DNA of 52,381 nucleotides. Origin: Lachnoclostridium sp. UBA3262. GTDB lineage: Bacteria; Bacillota; Clostridia; Lachnospirales; Lachnospiraceae. Below are positions 1 through 7,191 of this stretch, piece after piece. Both the position numbers and the translations under genes were made by a program. The notes under the pieces were generated by a model. It worked only from the letters and a program-made list of their open reading frames with translations, was not told the DNA's origin and ran no database searches. Within the stretch, counting starts at the first letter, position 1; every line of letters begins with the position of its first letter. Location: NCBI GenBank assembly GCA_002362575.1, contig DEUM01000014.1, forward strand, positions 1-52,381. Direction: 5' to 3'.

Positions 1-16
1 CATATTTCATTTGACA

Positions 17-1567
17 CTATCTCTCCTTCTCTAATGTTTCCCATGGCTTTAATCCTTCCCTTGTCAGCTCGTACACCGTATCGCAAACCTCTGCTATATA
101 TTTCCGGTCATGGGATACACTGATAATCGCGCCTTCAAAATCTCTTAACAGCTTTCGTATAACCGGATTTGAGAGAGGTGAAAAATTCCTTGTCGGCTCA
201 TCCAGAATCAGTACATTTGCGCCCCGCATACTAATCTGAAGCAGAAAAAGCTTTGCCCTCTGTCCTCCGGATAATGCCCGGATGGGATGTTCCATCTCCT
301 CTTTTGTAAATTTCAAACTGCCAAGATAAGTCCGGATTTCCGTGCGCTCCTCTTTGTCCCCGGAATGGGAAAGAAATTCCACCGGCGTCTTTTCAAAATC
401 CATTCTGCTCTGATAATCCTGCGGCATATAGGCGGCCCGGATATCATCCCGTTCTAAGAGCTGTTCACAAATACATTTCATCAACGTTGTTTTTCCCATT
501 CCGTTTTTCCCGACAATGCAGACCTTCTCCGGTCCCCGTATACTCAAATCTATATTCTCTGCTAAAAGGCGGTTCCCCACACGAAGCTCCTCCTGCTTCA
601 TATCCAGCACGAATTTACCTCTTGGAATTTTTTCGGTATTGCGAAATTTGAAAAAAATAGCTTCCTCAACATCCGGCAGTTCCGTCATTCCTCCTGATTC
701 CCGCTCAAAACGGTGCTCCAATGATTTTACCGCCTTCATCTTCTTTTTTAGCAGGGCGGCGCCATGGGGATCCTGTCTTGTAATCCGCGCCTGCTGGCGT
801 TCCACCTTCTGCTCAATCCGCTGAAGCCTTTCCTGCTGCGCCCGGTATTCACTGCGTTCTTTTCTAGCAACCTGCTCCTGTTTTTCTAGCTGGTGCTTCC
901 GCCGCTCCATATATTCGTTGTAACCCACCTGACTGATTGTATGCTTAGCCTCTCGCTTTTTCTTCAGCATCTCCAAGTGCAGTATCCTGTTTGCCGTCCG
1001 CTCCAGAAGAGTTTCATCATGAGAGATAAATAATACTGCCCCCTCCCATTCCTGTATAAAGCGTTCCAACCATTCGAGTGTTTCCAAATCAATGTCGTTG
1101 GAGGGCTCGTCTAACAGAAGAATATCTGGTCTTCTGCACAAAATCCGTACAACCTGCAGCTTTACCTTTTCCCCGCCGGACAACGACTTTACCTTCTGCT
1201 CAGAATATATAAACTCAGGAGATAAATTCAGTTTGTTAGCTATTTCTGCCAGTTCCTTCGGACTCATGTCAAAAAAACCAGACTCCCTTTCAAGGAACTC
1301 ATAGACCGAACATTCCTTTTCCCTACTGTCTATTTCCTGCTCTAAAAATCCCAGTACACAGTTATTTTTAACAATTTCACCAGAATATTCGACATAACTC
1401 TCTACTAAATTCTCATCATAAATCAGTTTCATTAGCGTGGACTTTCCATTCCCCTCCTCGCCAATCAGAGCCATTTTATCACCCGGATTCAGCACAAGGG
1501 ACAGCCCGGAAATTAGTACACGTAAATCTTTTTTATATGTGATGCTTACCTCTTTTATCTGTAACAT
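17..1567 (-). CDS. ABC-F family ATPase, probable ribosome protection protein
   Basis: This is a 516-residue protein with two ATP-binding cassette domains and no membrane segments, the layout of ABC-F translation factors. Domain 1 has Walker A GEEGNGKST (about residues 36-44), signature LSGGEKVKL and Walker B DILLLDEPSNDID. A long charged linker rich in K, R, E and Q (about 200-285) matches the P-site-reaching interdomain linker of the family. Domain 2 has GKNGMGKTT, LSGGQRAKL and LILDEPTRNFSP. ABC-F resistance members bind the ribosomal E site and dislodge PTC-targeting antibiotics; others are housekeeping factors. Antibiotic protection is inferred here from the resistance-like sequence and from the attenuator leader just upstream. 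The ATG is preceded by a GAGGTG ribosome binding site. The drug specificity cannot be read from the sequence. Confidence 0.9.
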   Translation of the reverse strand: MLQIKEVSITYKKDLRVLISGLSLVLNPGDKMALIGEEGNGKSTLMKLIYDENLVESYVEYSGEIVKNNCVLGFLEQEIDSREKECSVYEFLERESGFFDMSPKELAEIANKLNLSPEFIYSEQKVKSLSGGEKVKLQVVRILCRRPDILLLDEPSNDIDLETLEWLERFIQEWEGAVLFISHDETLLERTANRILHLEMLKKKREAKHTISQVGYNEYMERRKHQLEKQEQVARKERSEYRAQQERLQRIEQKVERQQARITRQDPHGAALLKKKMKAVKSLEHRFERESGGMTELPDVEEAIFFKFRNTEKIPRGKFVLDMKQEELRVGNRLLAENIDLSIRGPEKVCIVGKNGMGKTTLMKCICEQLLERDDIRAAYMPQDYQSRMDFEKTPVEFLSHSGDKEERTEIRTYLGSLKFTKEEMEHPIRALSGGQRAKLFLLQISMRGANVLILDEPTRNFSPLSNPVIRKLLRDFEGAIISVSHDRKYIAEVCDTVYELTREGLKPWETLEKER

Positions 1568-1588
1568 ATGCTCACCTCATCTTTATGC

Positions 1589-1625
1589 AAAAAAATCTGC
1601 TCCCGTTCATACCGAAAGCAGATTT
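1589..1625 (-). terminator. Leader terminator (attenuator) before the ABC-F start
   Basis: In the RNA, AAATCTGCT (1617-1625) pairs with AGCAGATTT (1593-1601) around a 15-nt loop and runs into a stretch of seven U residues. It lies between the promoter and the ABC-F gene, so it should stop transcription before the coding region. The loop contains TTCGGTA (1610-1616), which is complementary to TACCGAA upstream (1673-1679), a possible antiterminator pairing. Confidence 0.75.
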
Positions 1626-1739
1626 CAACAGCATAATTGAAACAGATAAAAAATCCTATTAGATAATCTACATTCGGTACCACAAGAACGCCTGACATTC
1701 AGGCATTGCATGTTTCTTTTTTACCGTTTAACCTGTAAA

Positions 1740-1754
1740 TTATCTAATAATCAT
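1740..1754 (-). CDS. Four-codon leader peptide (MIIR) upstream of the ABC-F gene
   Basis: On the minus strand a GGAGG at about 1761-1765 is followed by ATG ATT ATT AGA TAA, a complete ORF encoding M-I-I-R. It lies about 20 nt downstream of the predicted transcription start and about 170 nt before the ABC-F start codon. Its coding bases are complementary over 11 bp (1739-1749) to a later leader segment (1658-1668), as expected of a ribosome-sensing attenuator. Translation is inferred, not shown. Confidence 0.55.
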   Translation of the reverse strand: MIIR

Positions 1755-1781
1755 TCCGCACCTCCGTCTGTAGTTTTATTT

Positions 1782-1810
1782 ATTATAACGAATGAAAAAT
1801 CGGTTGTCAA
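1782..1810 (-). promoter_or_regulatory. Sigma-A promoter of the ABC-F gene
   Basis: On the minus strand there is a perfect consensus -35 TTGACA (1805-1810) and -10 TATAAT (1782-1787) separated by 17 nt. The predicted start of transcription is near 1775, which gives a leader of roughly 205 nt before the ABC-F ATG. A consensus promoter followed by a terminator fits constitutive initiation with control by attenuation. Confidence 0.85.
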
Positions 1811-1816
1811 TAACTA

Positions 1817-2656
1817 CTACAGTTCTTTCAGCCAATATCCAAAGTCTCCAACCGTTACCCGCTTTTTCTGTGTTCCCTTAAACCTTGGAAAACCAAAACG
1901 ATTTGCCAGATACTGTTCCCTCCTATGATATTGTCCCGGCACCCCGATATAATTTTTGTCCTTACTGTGTGCATAGAGCAAATGTCTGTAATTGTAAAAT
2001 CCATGCAGTAAAAAGCTGTTTCTTGCATAGTGCCAGAACTCCATTGGAAAAGACGTAAAATCCGTCGGCTCCATTTGCAGGCACCACTCCATTTCATCAT
2101 CCTCAAACGGGTACATCTCTGACAGCTTTTCAAGAAATGGATCTTGTAACTTTTCCGGCTCCTGCGCCGGCATATCCTCTAACGAAGCCGCCTTAGCAGT
2201 ATCTGTCTCCTTTTTCGGAAGACCTTCCTGCAAATTCTCTTTCTGTGAACTCTCTGCCGCTGGGCCTGCAGCCTCCGAATGATCCAATGGAAAATCAATC
2301 TGTCCATAATAAATTTCTCTGCTAAACTTTTTACATGCACCGCTCCAGTAGCAGGAAGACTCGCCAACCAAAATACCACATATTTCTTCCGGCATATCGC
2401 CCGCCTGTCCGGTTTCCATCGTAATTTCTGTCGTCTCTTCTTCCCCGCAGTTTCCCGCCATATATGGTTTTAAAATACCATCTTCCTCATAAATTAAATA
2501 CACTGGTCTTCGGAACCCGGCTTCCTTTTCTTTTACTGCAAGACAAATCGTCAGCCGATTTCCCTTTTTGTTCAAACGGACAAAACCGTCGTTTGACGCC
2601 GGCGCTCCCTTTTTTATTTTTTTTAAATAAATAATTTCCCGCATATAATCAGTCAC
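1817..2656 (-). CDS. DUF6128-like protein of unknown function
   Basis: This 279-residue protein has no signal peptide or membrane segment. The N-terminal third (about 1-120) looks beta-rich. A low-complexity acidic and Q/E/A/K-rich linker follows (about 125-185). The C-terminal third has a conserved-looking block with FPMEFWHYARNSF, HGFYNYRHLLYA, YIGVPGQYHRREQYLANRFGFP and a terminal GDFGYWLKEL. This architecture matches a family widespread in Lachnospiraceae that I recall as DUF6128; the assignment is from memory and the function is unknown. The start is a GTG preceded by GAGGGG, and the alternative ATG four codons later has poorer spacing. The ABC-F promoter begins right after its stop codon. 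Confidence 0.75.
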   Translation of the reverse strand: MTDYMREIIYLKKIKKGAPASNDGFVRLNKKGNRLTICLAVKEKEAGFRRPVYLIYEEDGILKPYMAGNCGEEETTEITMETGQAGDMPEEICGILVGESSCYWSGACKKFSREIYYGQIDFPLDHSEAAGPAAESSQKENLQEGLPKKETDTAKAASLEDMPAQEPEKLQDPFLEKLSEMYPFEDDEMEWCLQMEPTDFTSFPMEFWHYARNSFLLHGFYNYRHLLYAHSKDKNYIGVPGQYHRREQYLANRFGFPRFKGTQKKRVTVGDFGYWLKEL

Positions 2657-2825
2657 TGTCTTCCCCTCTTTCTCTCATCGGAATCGTTCCACTGATATAC
2701 TATATGCTTGTCACTCCCTCACTTATGCTTTTATTTTTCTTGATACATTTTGTAATGACAGGTAAGGCATTTCTTTTTTTACTTTCACGCAACGTTTACC
2801 GCACCATGTTCCCCTTTCGTTCTGT

Positions 2826-2857
2826 TCCTAACCACATTGATTAAAATGTGGTTAGGA
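2826..2857. repeat. 13-bp perfect hairpin after the AlbA_2 gene
   Basis: Arms 2826-2838 and 2845-2857 are perfectly complementary around a 6-nt loop, placed 7 nt after the stop codon of the AlbA_2-type gene. Neither strand shows a U tract, so it is not a typical intrinsic terminator. It could be an operator, an RNA-stability hairpin or a remnant of insertion. The 11-mer TATCCTAACCA of the arm recurs inside the neighbouring gene near 3063-3073. Confidence 0.5.
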
Positions 2858-2863
2858 TACATC

Positions 2864-4222
2864 TTACGAAAAATATTTTTGATTCTTACTTGATGGTTTC
2901 TCTGGAATAGACATTTTCAATCCTCCCTTTTCAAGCAGTGGTGTCAAATACTTTCTCCTAAAACTTGTCCTGCTATCAAAACCAAATTTATTCATTATTT
3001 CTTGAACCGACTTCGGTTCTTTACAAAAATCAATAATCATCCTATTCACATCCTGACCATTTTGGTTAGGATATTGACCATCCACTCTTACCAACTCCAA
3101 ATACCTATCACAAGCCTTACACAAGACCATAATCCCCGCTTCACTAATTTCATACTCGGGCAGTGGTCCATCATACAATCCACAGGCTTCCTTTATCTTC
3201 TCAAAACCTCTTCCCCAAGCTTCAATCATACCACTTTTGAAAAATACATTCGCCAATTTCGGATTGTATGGTTTGGATGAATGTTTCATAAACAGCTTTT
3301 CTGTAGAATTTAGATTTGGAGGCATTTCACCATCATTCCAAATATATATCTTGTTCTCATATACACTAATCTGAATCGGATTGCAACTACTGTAATCTTT
3401 ATGAACAACAGCATTCAGCAAAATCTCACGAAATGCATCCTTATGGAACATAAACTGCTCCACTCTTTGAATTCCATCATAGCCAATCAATGCTTTCATA
3501 TATTTTGTGTAAACCAAATCGACAGTCTTATCAACCTGTTCAATCAACGAACCATGTACCTCATCCTGATACACTAAATCAGAATCCGATTTTCCAAAAT
3601 AACCGATTTTAATATAAGAACCAGTAACCCACTTTTCTGGATCTTTATAAAACGCCAGCATTGCTGCCCTTATCAAATATCCATCTTCATCAATCAGATG
3701 CAAGTTATCCATCAAAATAGCATTTTCTACACCTACCTCTTCTTTTGTGAGCCTGCCTCTTTTTACTGCTTTCTCTTTAAATAACTGTATTGCATCCTGC
3801 TTCAAATCAGATACAGACAGTTTTGGCAGAGGTACACCATCCCATGTTCTTCCTTGAGTTTTTAGCAAAGCTCGTTCCAATTCCTTTCCAGTAATTTCAC
3901 GCATGGTACTGCCTGAACGATAATAATATTTTCCATGAAAACTAATTAAGAAAGGATATTTATCAACAACTATCTGCAAATATTCCATTTCACCTTCATA
4001 CAAAAGGTTTACATCTGCAATAATCCCCATTGTATCCGTAATCTTATTAGGAATTTTCTCTAACAAATCTCTTGCATTGTCAACGCCAACAACATTACCA
4101 TCGTCATCTGTACCTATAAATATTGTTCCACCATAAGCATTAGCATATCCACAAATCCATTTTAAAAATTCATCACGCCAAGTTTCTTTCCACTCTATAG
4201 ATTGATGTTCCTTTTCCTTCAT
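2864..4222 (-). CDS. AlbA_2 (Schlafen-like) ATP-binding protein, COG2865-type regulator
   Basis: The chosen product is 452 residues. The N-terminus has the AlbA_2 pattern: HQSIEWKETWRDEF, then ICGYANAYGGTIFIGTDDDGNVVGV (about residues 5-45). The middle contains FREILLNAVVHKDYS and YENKIYIWNDGEMPP, which resemble the divergent GHKL-like ATP-binding part of COG2865 proteins. The C-terminus (about 390-450) looks like a winged helix. These proteins are usually called putative transcriptional regulators and are common in accessory DNA. A longer reading starting at 4312 is possible, but ATG 4222 has a GGTGAG ribosome binding site and matches where related proteins begin. The gene looks A+T-richer than its neighbours by eye, which hints at acquisition. 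The target is unknown. Confidence 0.75.
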   Translation of the reverse strand: MKEKEHQSIEWKETWRDEFLKWICGYANAYGGTIFIGTDDDGNVVGVDNARDLLEKIPNKITDTMGIIADVNLLYEGEMEYLQIVVDKYPFLISFHGKYYYRSGSTMREITGKELERALLKTQGRTWDGVPLPKLSVSDLKQDAIQLFKEKAVKRGRLTKEEVGVENAILMDNLHLIDEDGYLIRAAMLAFYKDPEKWVTGSYIKIGYFGKSDSDLVYQDEVHGSLIEQVDKTVDLVYTKYMKALIGYDGIQRVEQFMFHKDAFREILLNAVVHKDYSSCNPIQISVYENKIYIWNDGEMPPNLNSTEKLFMKHSSKPYNPKLANVFFKSGMIEAWGRGFEKIKEACGLYDGPLPEYEISEAGIMVLCKACDRYLELVRVDGQYPNQNGQDVNRMIIDFCKEPKSVQEIMNKFGFDSRTSFRRKYLTPLLEKGGLKMSIPEKPSSKNQKYFS

Positions 4223-4339
4223 ATTCTCACCAACTTTCTCATTTACTGCAATACGCAAAACCCTACTATGCCACTTCCTTATATCTTGTGCATACTCCGG
4301 CAGCGCTCCCATTAATTGCCATAAATAAACCTATTACAA

Positions 4340-4368
4340 ATTATACACTACAAAACTTTTGATAACAA
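4340..4368 (-). promoter_or_regulatory. Sigma-A promoter of the AlbA_2 gene
   Basis: The minus strand has -35 TTGTTA (4363-4368), a 17-nt spacer and -10 TATAAT (4340-4345), placing transcription start near 4332. That is about 110 nt before the chosen ATG at 4222. Confidence 0.6.
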
Positions 4369-4454
4369 CCAATAATTCCTGAGGTGGGAGGCAATTTCTA
4401 CTGCTAGCGGGAGCGCCCACGAGACACATGGCACAAACACCTCCGAAATAAAAA

Positions 4455-4483
4455 TTGACTTTTAACACGAATACAATTAAAAT
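4455..4483 (+). promoter_or_regulatory. Sigma-A promoter of trpS
   Basis: The plus strand has TTGACT (4455-4460), a 17-nt spacer and TAAAAT (4478-4483). The resulting leader is only about 45 nt, too short for a T-box, so trpS here does not appear to be under tRNA-sensing control. Confidence 0.65.
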
Positions 4484-4533
4484 TATGTTGAAGCGCATAA
4501 AAGTGTAATATACGTTTCGGAATGGAGGAAAAA

Positions 4534-5577
4534 ATGAAAAAGATTATTTTAACCGGTGACCGTCCTACTGGCAGGCTTCATGTAGGACACTATGTTGGTT
4601 CCTTAAAACGCCGCGTAGAATTACAAAACTCTGGTCAATACGATGAAATTTATATAATGATAGCAGATGCTCAGGCTCTGACGGACAATGCGGATAATCC
4701 TGAAAAGGTGCGCAAAAATATTTCGGAGGTTGCGCTCGATTATATGTCCTGTGGACTAAATCCGGAGAAATCCACTTTGTTTGTACAGTCCTATGTCTCC
4801 GAGCTGACCGAGCTGACCTTTTACTACAGCAACCTAGTAACGGTTTCCCGACTAAAACGGAACCCAACAGTGAAATCCGAGATTCAGCTTCGCGGTTTTC
4901 AGTCCAGTATACCTGTCGGTTTCTTTACCTATCCAATCAGTCAGGCGGCAGATATTACAGCTTTTAAAGCAACAACTGTGCCTGTAGGTGACGACCAGCT
5001 GCCAATGATTGAGCAGGCAAGGGAAATTGTCCGCAGCTTTAATTCTACCTACGATGAAGTTTTGGTAGAGCCGGATGCACTTCTTCCAGAAAGCAAAGCA
5101 TGTATGCGTCTTCCGGGGACAGACGGAAAGGCAAAAATGAGTAAATCGCTTGGCAACTGTATTTATCTTTCCGATACGCCGGAGGATATACGAAAAAAAA
5201 TTATGAGCATGTATACTGATCCCGAGCATATACGCATTGAGGATCCGGGAAAGCTTGAGGGCAATACGGTATTTACTTATCTGGACGCCTTCTGCCATGA
5301 TGATTTGTTTGCTGAATATCTGCCGGAGTACAATTGCTTACAGGAATTAAAAGACCATTATACCCGTGGTGGTCTTGGCGATGTCAAAGTTAAGAAATTT
5401 TTATATTCTGTATTAATGGAGGAGCTCTCCCCGATTCAGGCAAAGCGGCAGGAGCTTGCTAAAGATATCCCTGCCATTATGGAAACGCTTCATCAGGGAA
5501 GTATAAAGGCAAAAGAAGTGGCCGCCCAGACATTAAGTGAAGTAAAACACGCCATGCGTATAGACTATTTCGACTAG
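4534..5577 (+). CDS. trpS: Tryptophanyl-tRNA synthetase
   Basis: TrpRS is a class I synthetase that charges tRNA-Trp with tryptophan in the cytoplasm. The 347-residue product has the HIGH-type signature in PTGRLHVGHYVGSL near the N-terminus (about 9-22), the ADAQALTDN segment, and the KMSKS loop as KAKMSKSLGN (about 200). The length is normal for bacterial TrpRS. An upstream in-frame ATG at 4522 is rejected because GGAGG at 4524-4528 overlaps it and is ideally spaced for ATG 4534. The gene is monocistronic, diverges from the AlbA_2 gene, and has its own promoter at 4455-4483. Confidence 0.95.
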   Translation: MKKIILTGDRPTGRLHVGHYVGSLKRRVELQNSGQYDEIYIMIADAQALTDNADNPEKVRKNISEVALDYMSCGLNPEKSTLFVQSYVSELTELTFYYSNLVTVSRLKRNPTVKSEIQLRGFQSSIPVGFFTYPISQAADITAFKATTVPVGDDQLPMIEQAREIVRSFNSTYDEVLVEPDALLPESKACMRLPGTDGKAKMSKSLGNCIYLSDTPEDIRKKIMSMYTDPEHIRIEDPGKLEGNTVFTYLDAFCHDDLFAEYLPEYNCLQELKDHYTRGGLGDVKVKKFLYSVLMEELSPIQAKRQELAKDIPAIMETLHQGSIKAKEVAAQTLSEVKHAMRIDYFD

Positions 5578-5763
5578 AATAACTAAGAAACTATCTGATA
5601 TCATGTAATTTTAAGTACATAGCTATTTTGTACATATTTTTATGAAATGAATGATAAAAATTGTGCAAAGTGACTATGTATTTCTTTTTTTTCTAGTGCT
5701 ATGATAATAGCGGACATATAAGGAAAAAAATAATACGGCGACACTACAGAGGAGGAGTGAAAA

Positions 5764-7119
5764 ATGACTATCGCACAAATTTTAGCAGTTGCTATTTTCA
5801 TCGCCATGTTCTTACTTATTGTAATAGACAAAATTGAACGGCAATACGTTACTTTAGGCTGTGGTGCTCTGACACTGATTTTAGTTTTTGGTGTTGGAAT
5901 GAGAAGTACCTCCGCTATTTGGCGCACATTGAATCTGAACAGCTTCTTTACAACACAATTTTGGTATGCAGCAGGAGAGGCTGAGTCATCCGCAGGCATT
6001 AACTGGTCAACCATTGTTTTTATTCTTGGTATGATGATAATGGTCGAAGGAATGGCGAAGGCAGGTTTTTTCCGCTGGCTCTGCATGAAACTGGCAAAGC
6101 TGGTTCACTATAAACCGATTCCGCTCTTTATTACCTTTATGATTATGTCAGCCCTGCTGGCTATGTTTATCGACAGTATTACTGTTATCCTGTTCCTTGC
6201 AGCAGTTACGGTAGAACTGGCAAAGCTTTTAAAATTTGATCCGGTGCCAATGATTCTGTCGGAAATTTTCTGTGCCAACTTAGGTGGTTCCGCTACCATG
6301 TGCGGCGATCCGCCAAATATTATTATCGGTACTTCCCTGAGCTATTCGTTCAGTGACTTTTTAACTAATACCGGATTGATAGCGGGTATCAGTTTAATTT
6401 TAGTTGTTTTTTATTTCTTTCTTGTATTTCGGAAAGAACTTTTACAAGAGGAAGCGGAGGCTGTGAATCCGACAACGCTTCCGGATCCGAAAGAAATTAT
6501 TACAAACAGGGGGGATTTTATCGTTAGCTGCATTATTTTTGCCTGTGCAGTTATCATGCTTATAACCCATGCGCAGACAGGTTTAACCGTAGCCCTTATT
6601 GGTACTGTCATTGCAGTCTTTACTCTGGTTACAGCAGGCAAGAACGCAATCAAGCTACTTAAAAAAGTAGATTATGACACTCTCCTCTTTTTTGTCGGAC
6701 TCTTTGTCGTTGTTGGCGGTCTGGAACAGACCGGGGTGTTAGAAATCATTGCCAAATTCATTGGCGAAATCAGCGGAGGAAATCTAAAACTGATGGTAGC
6801 GATTATCCTCTGGATATCTGCTTTTGCAAGTGCTTTTGTGGATAATATCCCGTTTGCTGCTACGATGATTCCGGTTGTTAAGAGCCTTGCCGCTACGCAG
6901 GGTGTGGATTTACAGACATTAGCATGGGCTTTATCCATGGGTACGGATATCGGCGGAAGCGCAACACCAATCGGAGCTTCTGCTAATGTAGTTGGTACTT
7001 CTGTTGCCGCGAAAAACGGCTACCACATCGGATGGGGAAAATATTGTAAATCAGCCGCACCGGCAACCATCATCGTTGTAACCGTGTCAATGCTTATAAT
7101 ATTCGTGCGTTACTGCTAA
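5764..7119 (+). CDS. ArsB/NhaD-family ion permease
   Basis: This 451-residue membrane protein has about 11-12 hydrophobic segments across its length. It carries the hallmarks of the ArsB/NhaD branch of the ion transporter superfamily: ANLGGSATMCGDPPNIIIG in the first half, and SAFVDNIPFAATMIPVV followed by DIGGSATPIGASANVVG in the second, the paired hairpin motifs that hold the substrate in this fold. Members move Na+/H+, arsenite or organic anions; no arsenic resistance genes are beside it, so the substrate is open. GGAGG lies 9 nt before the ATG. It follows trpS by 186 nt, in which no strong terminator or promoter is clear. Confidence 0.85.
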   Translation: MTIAQILAVAIFIAMFLLIVIDKIERQYVTLGCGALTLILVFGVGMRSTSAIWRTLNLNSFFTTQFWYAAGEAESSAGINWSTIVFILGMMIMVEGMAKAGFFRWLCMKLAKLVHYKPIPLFITFMIMSALLAMFIDSITVILFLAAVTVELAKLLKFDPVPMILSEIFCANLGGSATMCGDPPNIIIGTSLSYSFSDFLTNTGLIAGISLILVVFYFFLVFRKELLQEEAEAVNPTTLPDPKEIITNRGDFIVSCIIFACAVIMLITHAQTGLTVALIGTVIAVFTLVTAGKNAIKLLKKVDYDTLLFFVGLFVVVGGLEQTGVLEIIAKFIGEISGGNLKLMVAIILWISAFASAFVDNIPFAATMIPVVKSLAATQGVDLQTLAWALSMGTDIGGSATPIGASANVVGTSVAAKNGYHIGWGKYCKSAAPATIIVVTVSMLIIFVRYC

Positions 7120-7121
7120 GC

Positions 7122-7158
7122 AAGAAATGCGTCAGCATAAAACTGGCGCATTTCTTTT
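7122..7158. terminator. Bidirectional terminator between the permease and the LRR gene
   Basis: AGAAATGCGTCAG pairs with CTGGCGCATTTCT across a 7-nt loop (one G-U pair) and is followed by TTTT on the plus strand. It sits between convergent genes ending at 7119 and 7192 and can serve both, with a better U-rich tail on the plus strand. Confidence 0.8.
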
Positions 7159-7191
7159 ATTTCTGTCTCACAATATTCCATCCGAAGGATA

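Noticed and set aside
4323..4533. Possible T-box leader for trpS
   Set aside because: The promoter at 4455-4483 leaves only about 45 nt of leader, and no T-box sequence or terminator pair is present.
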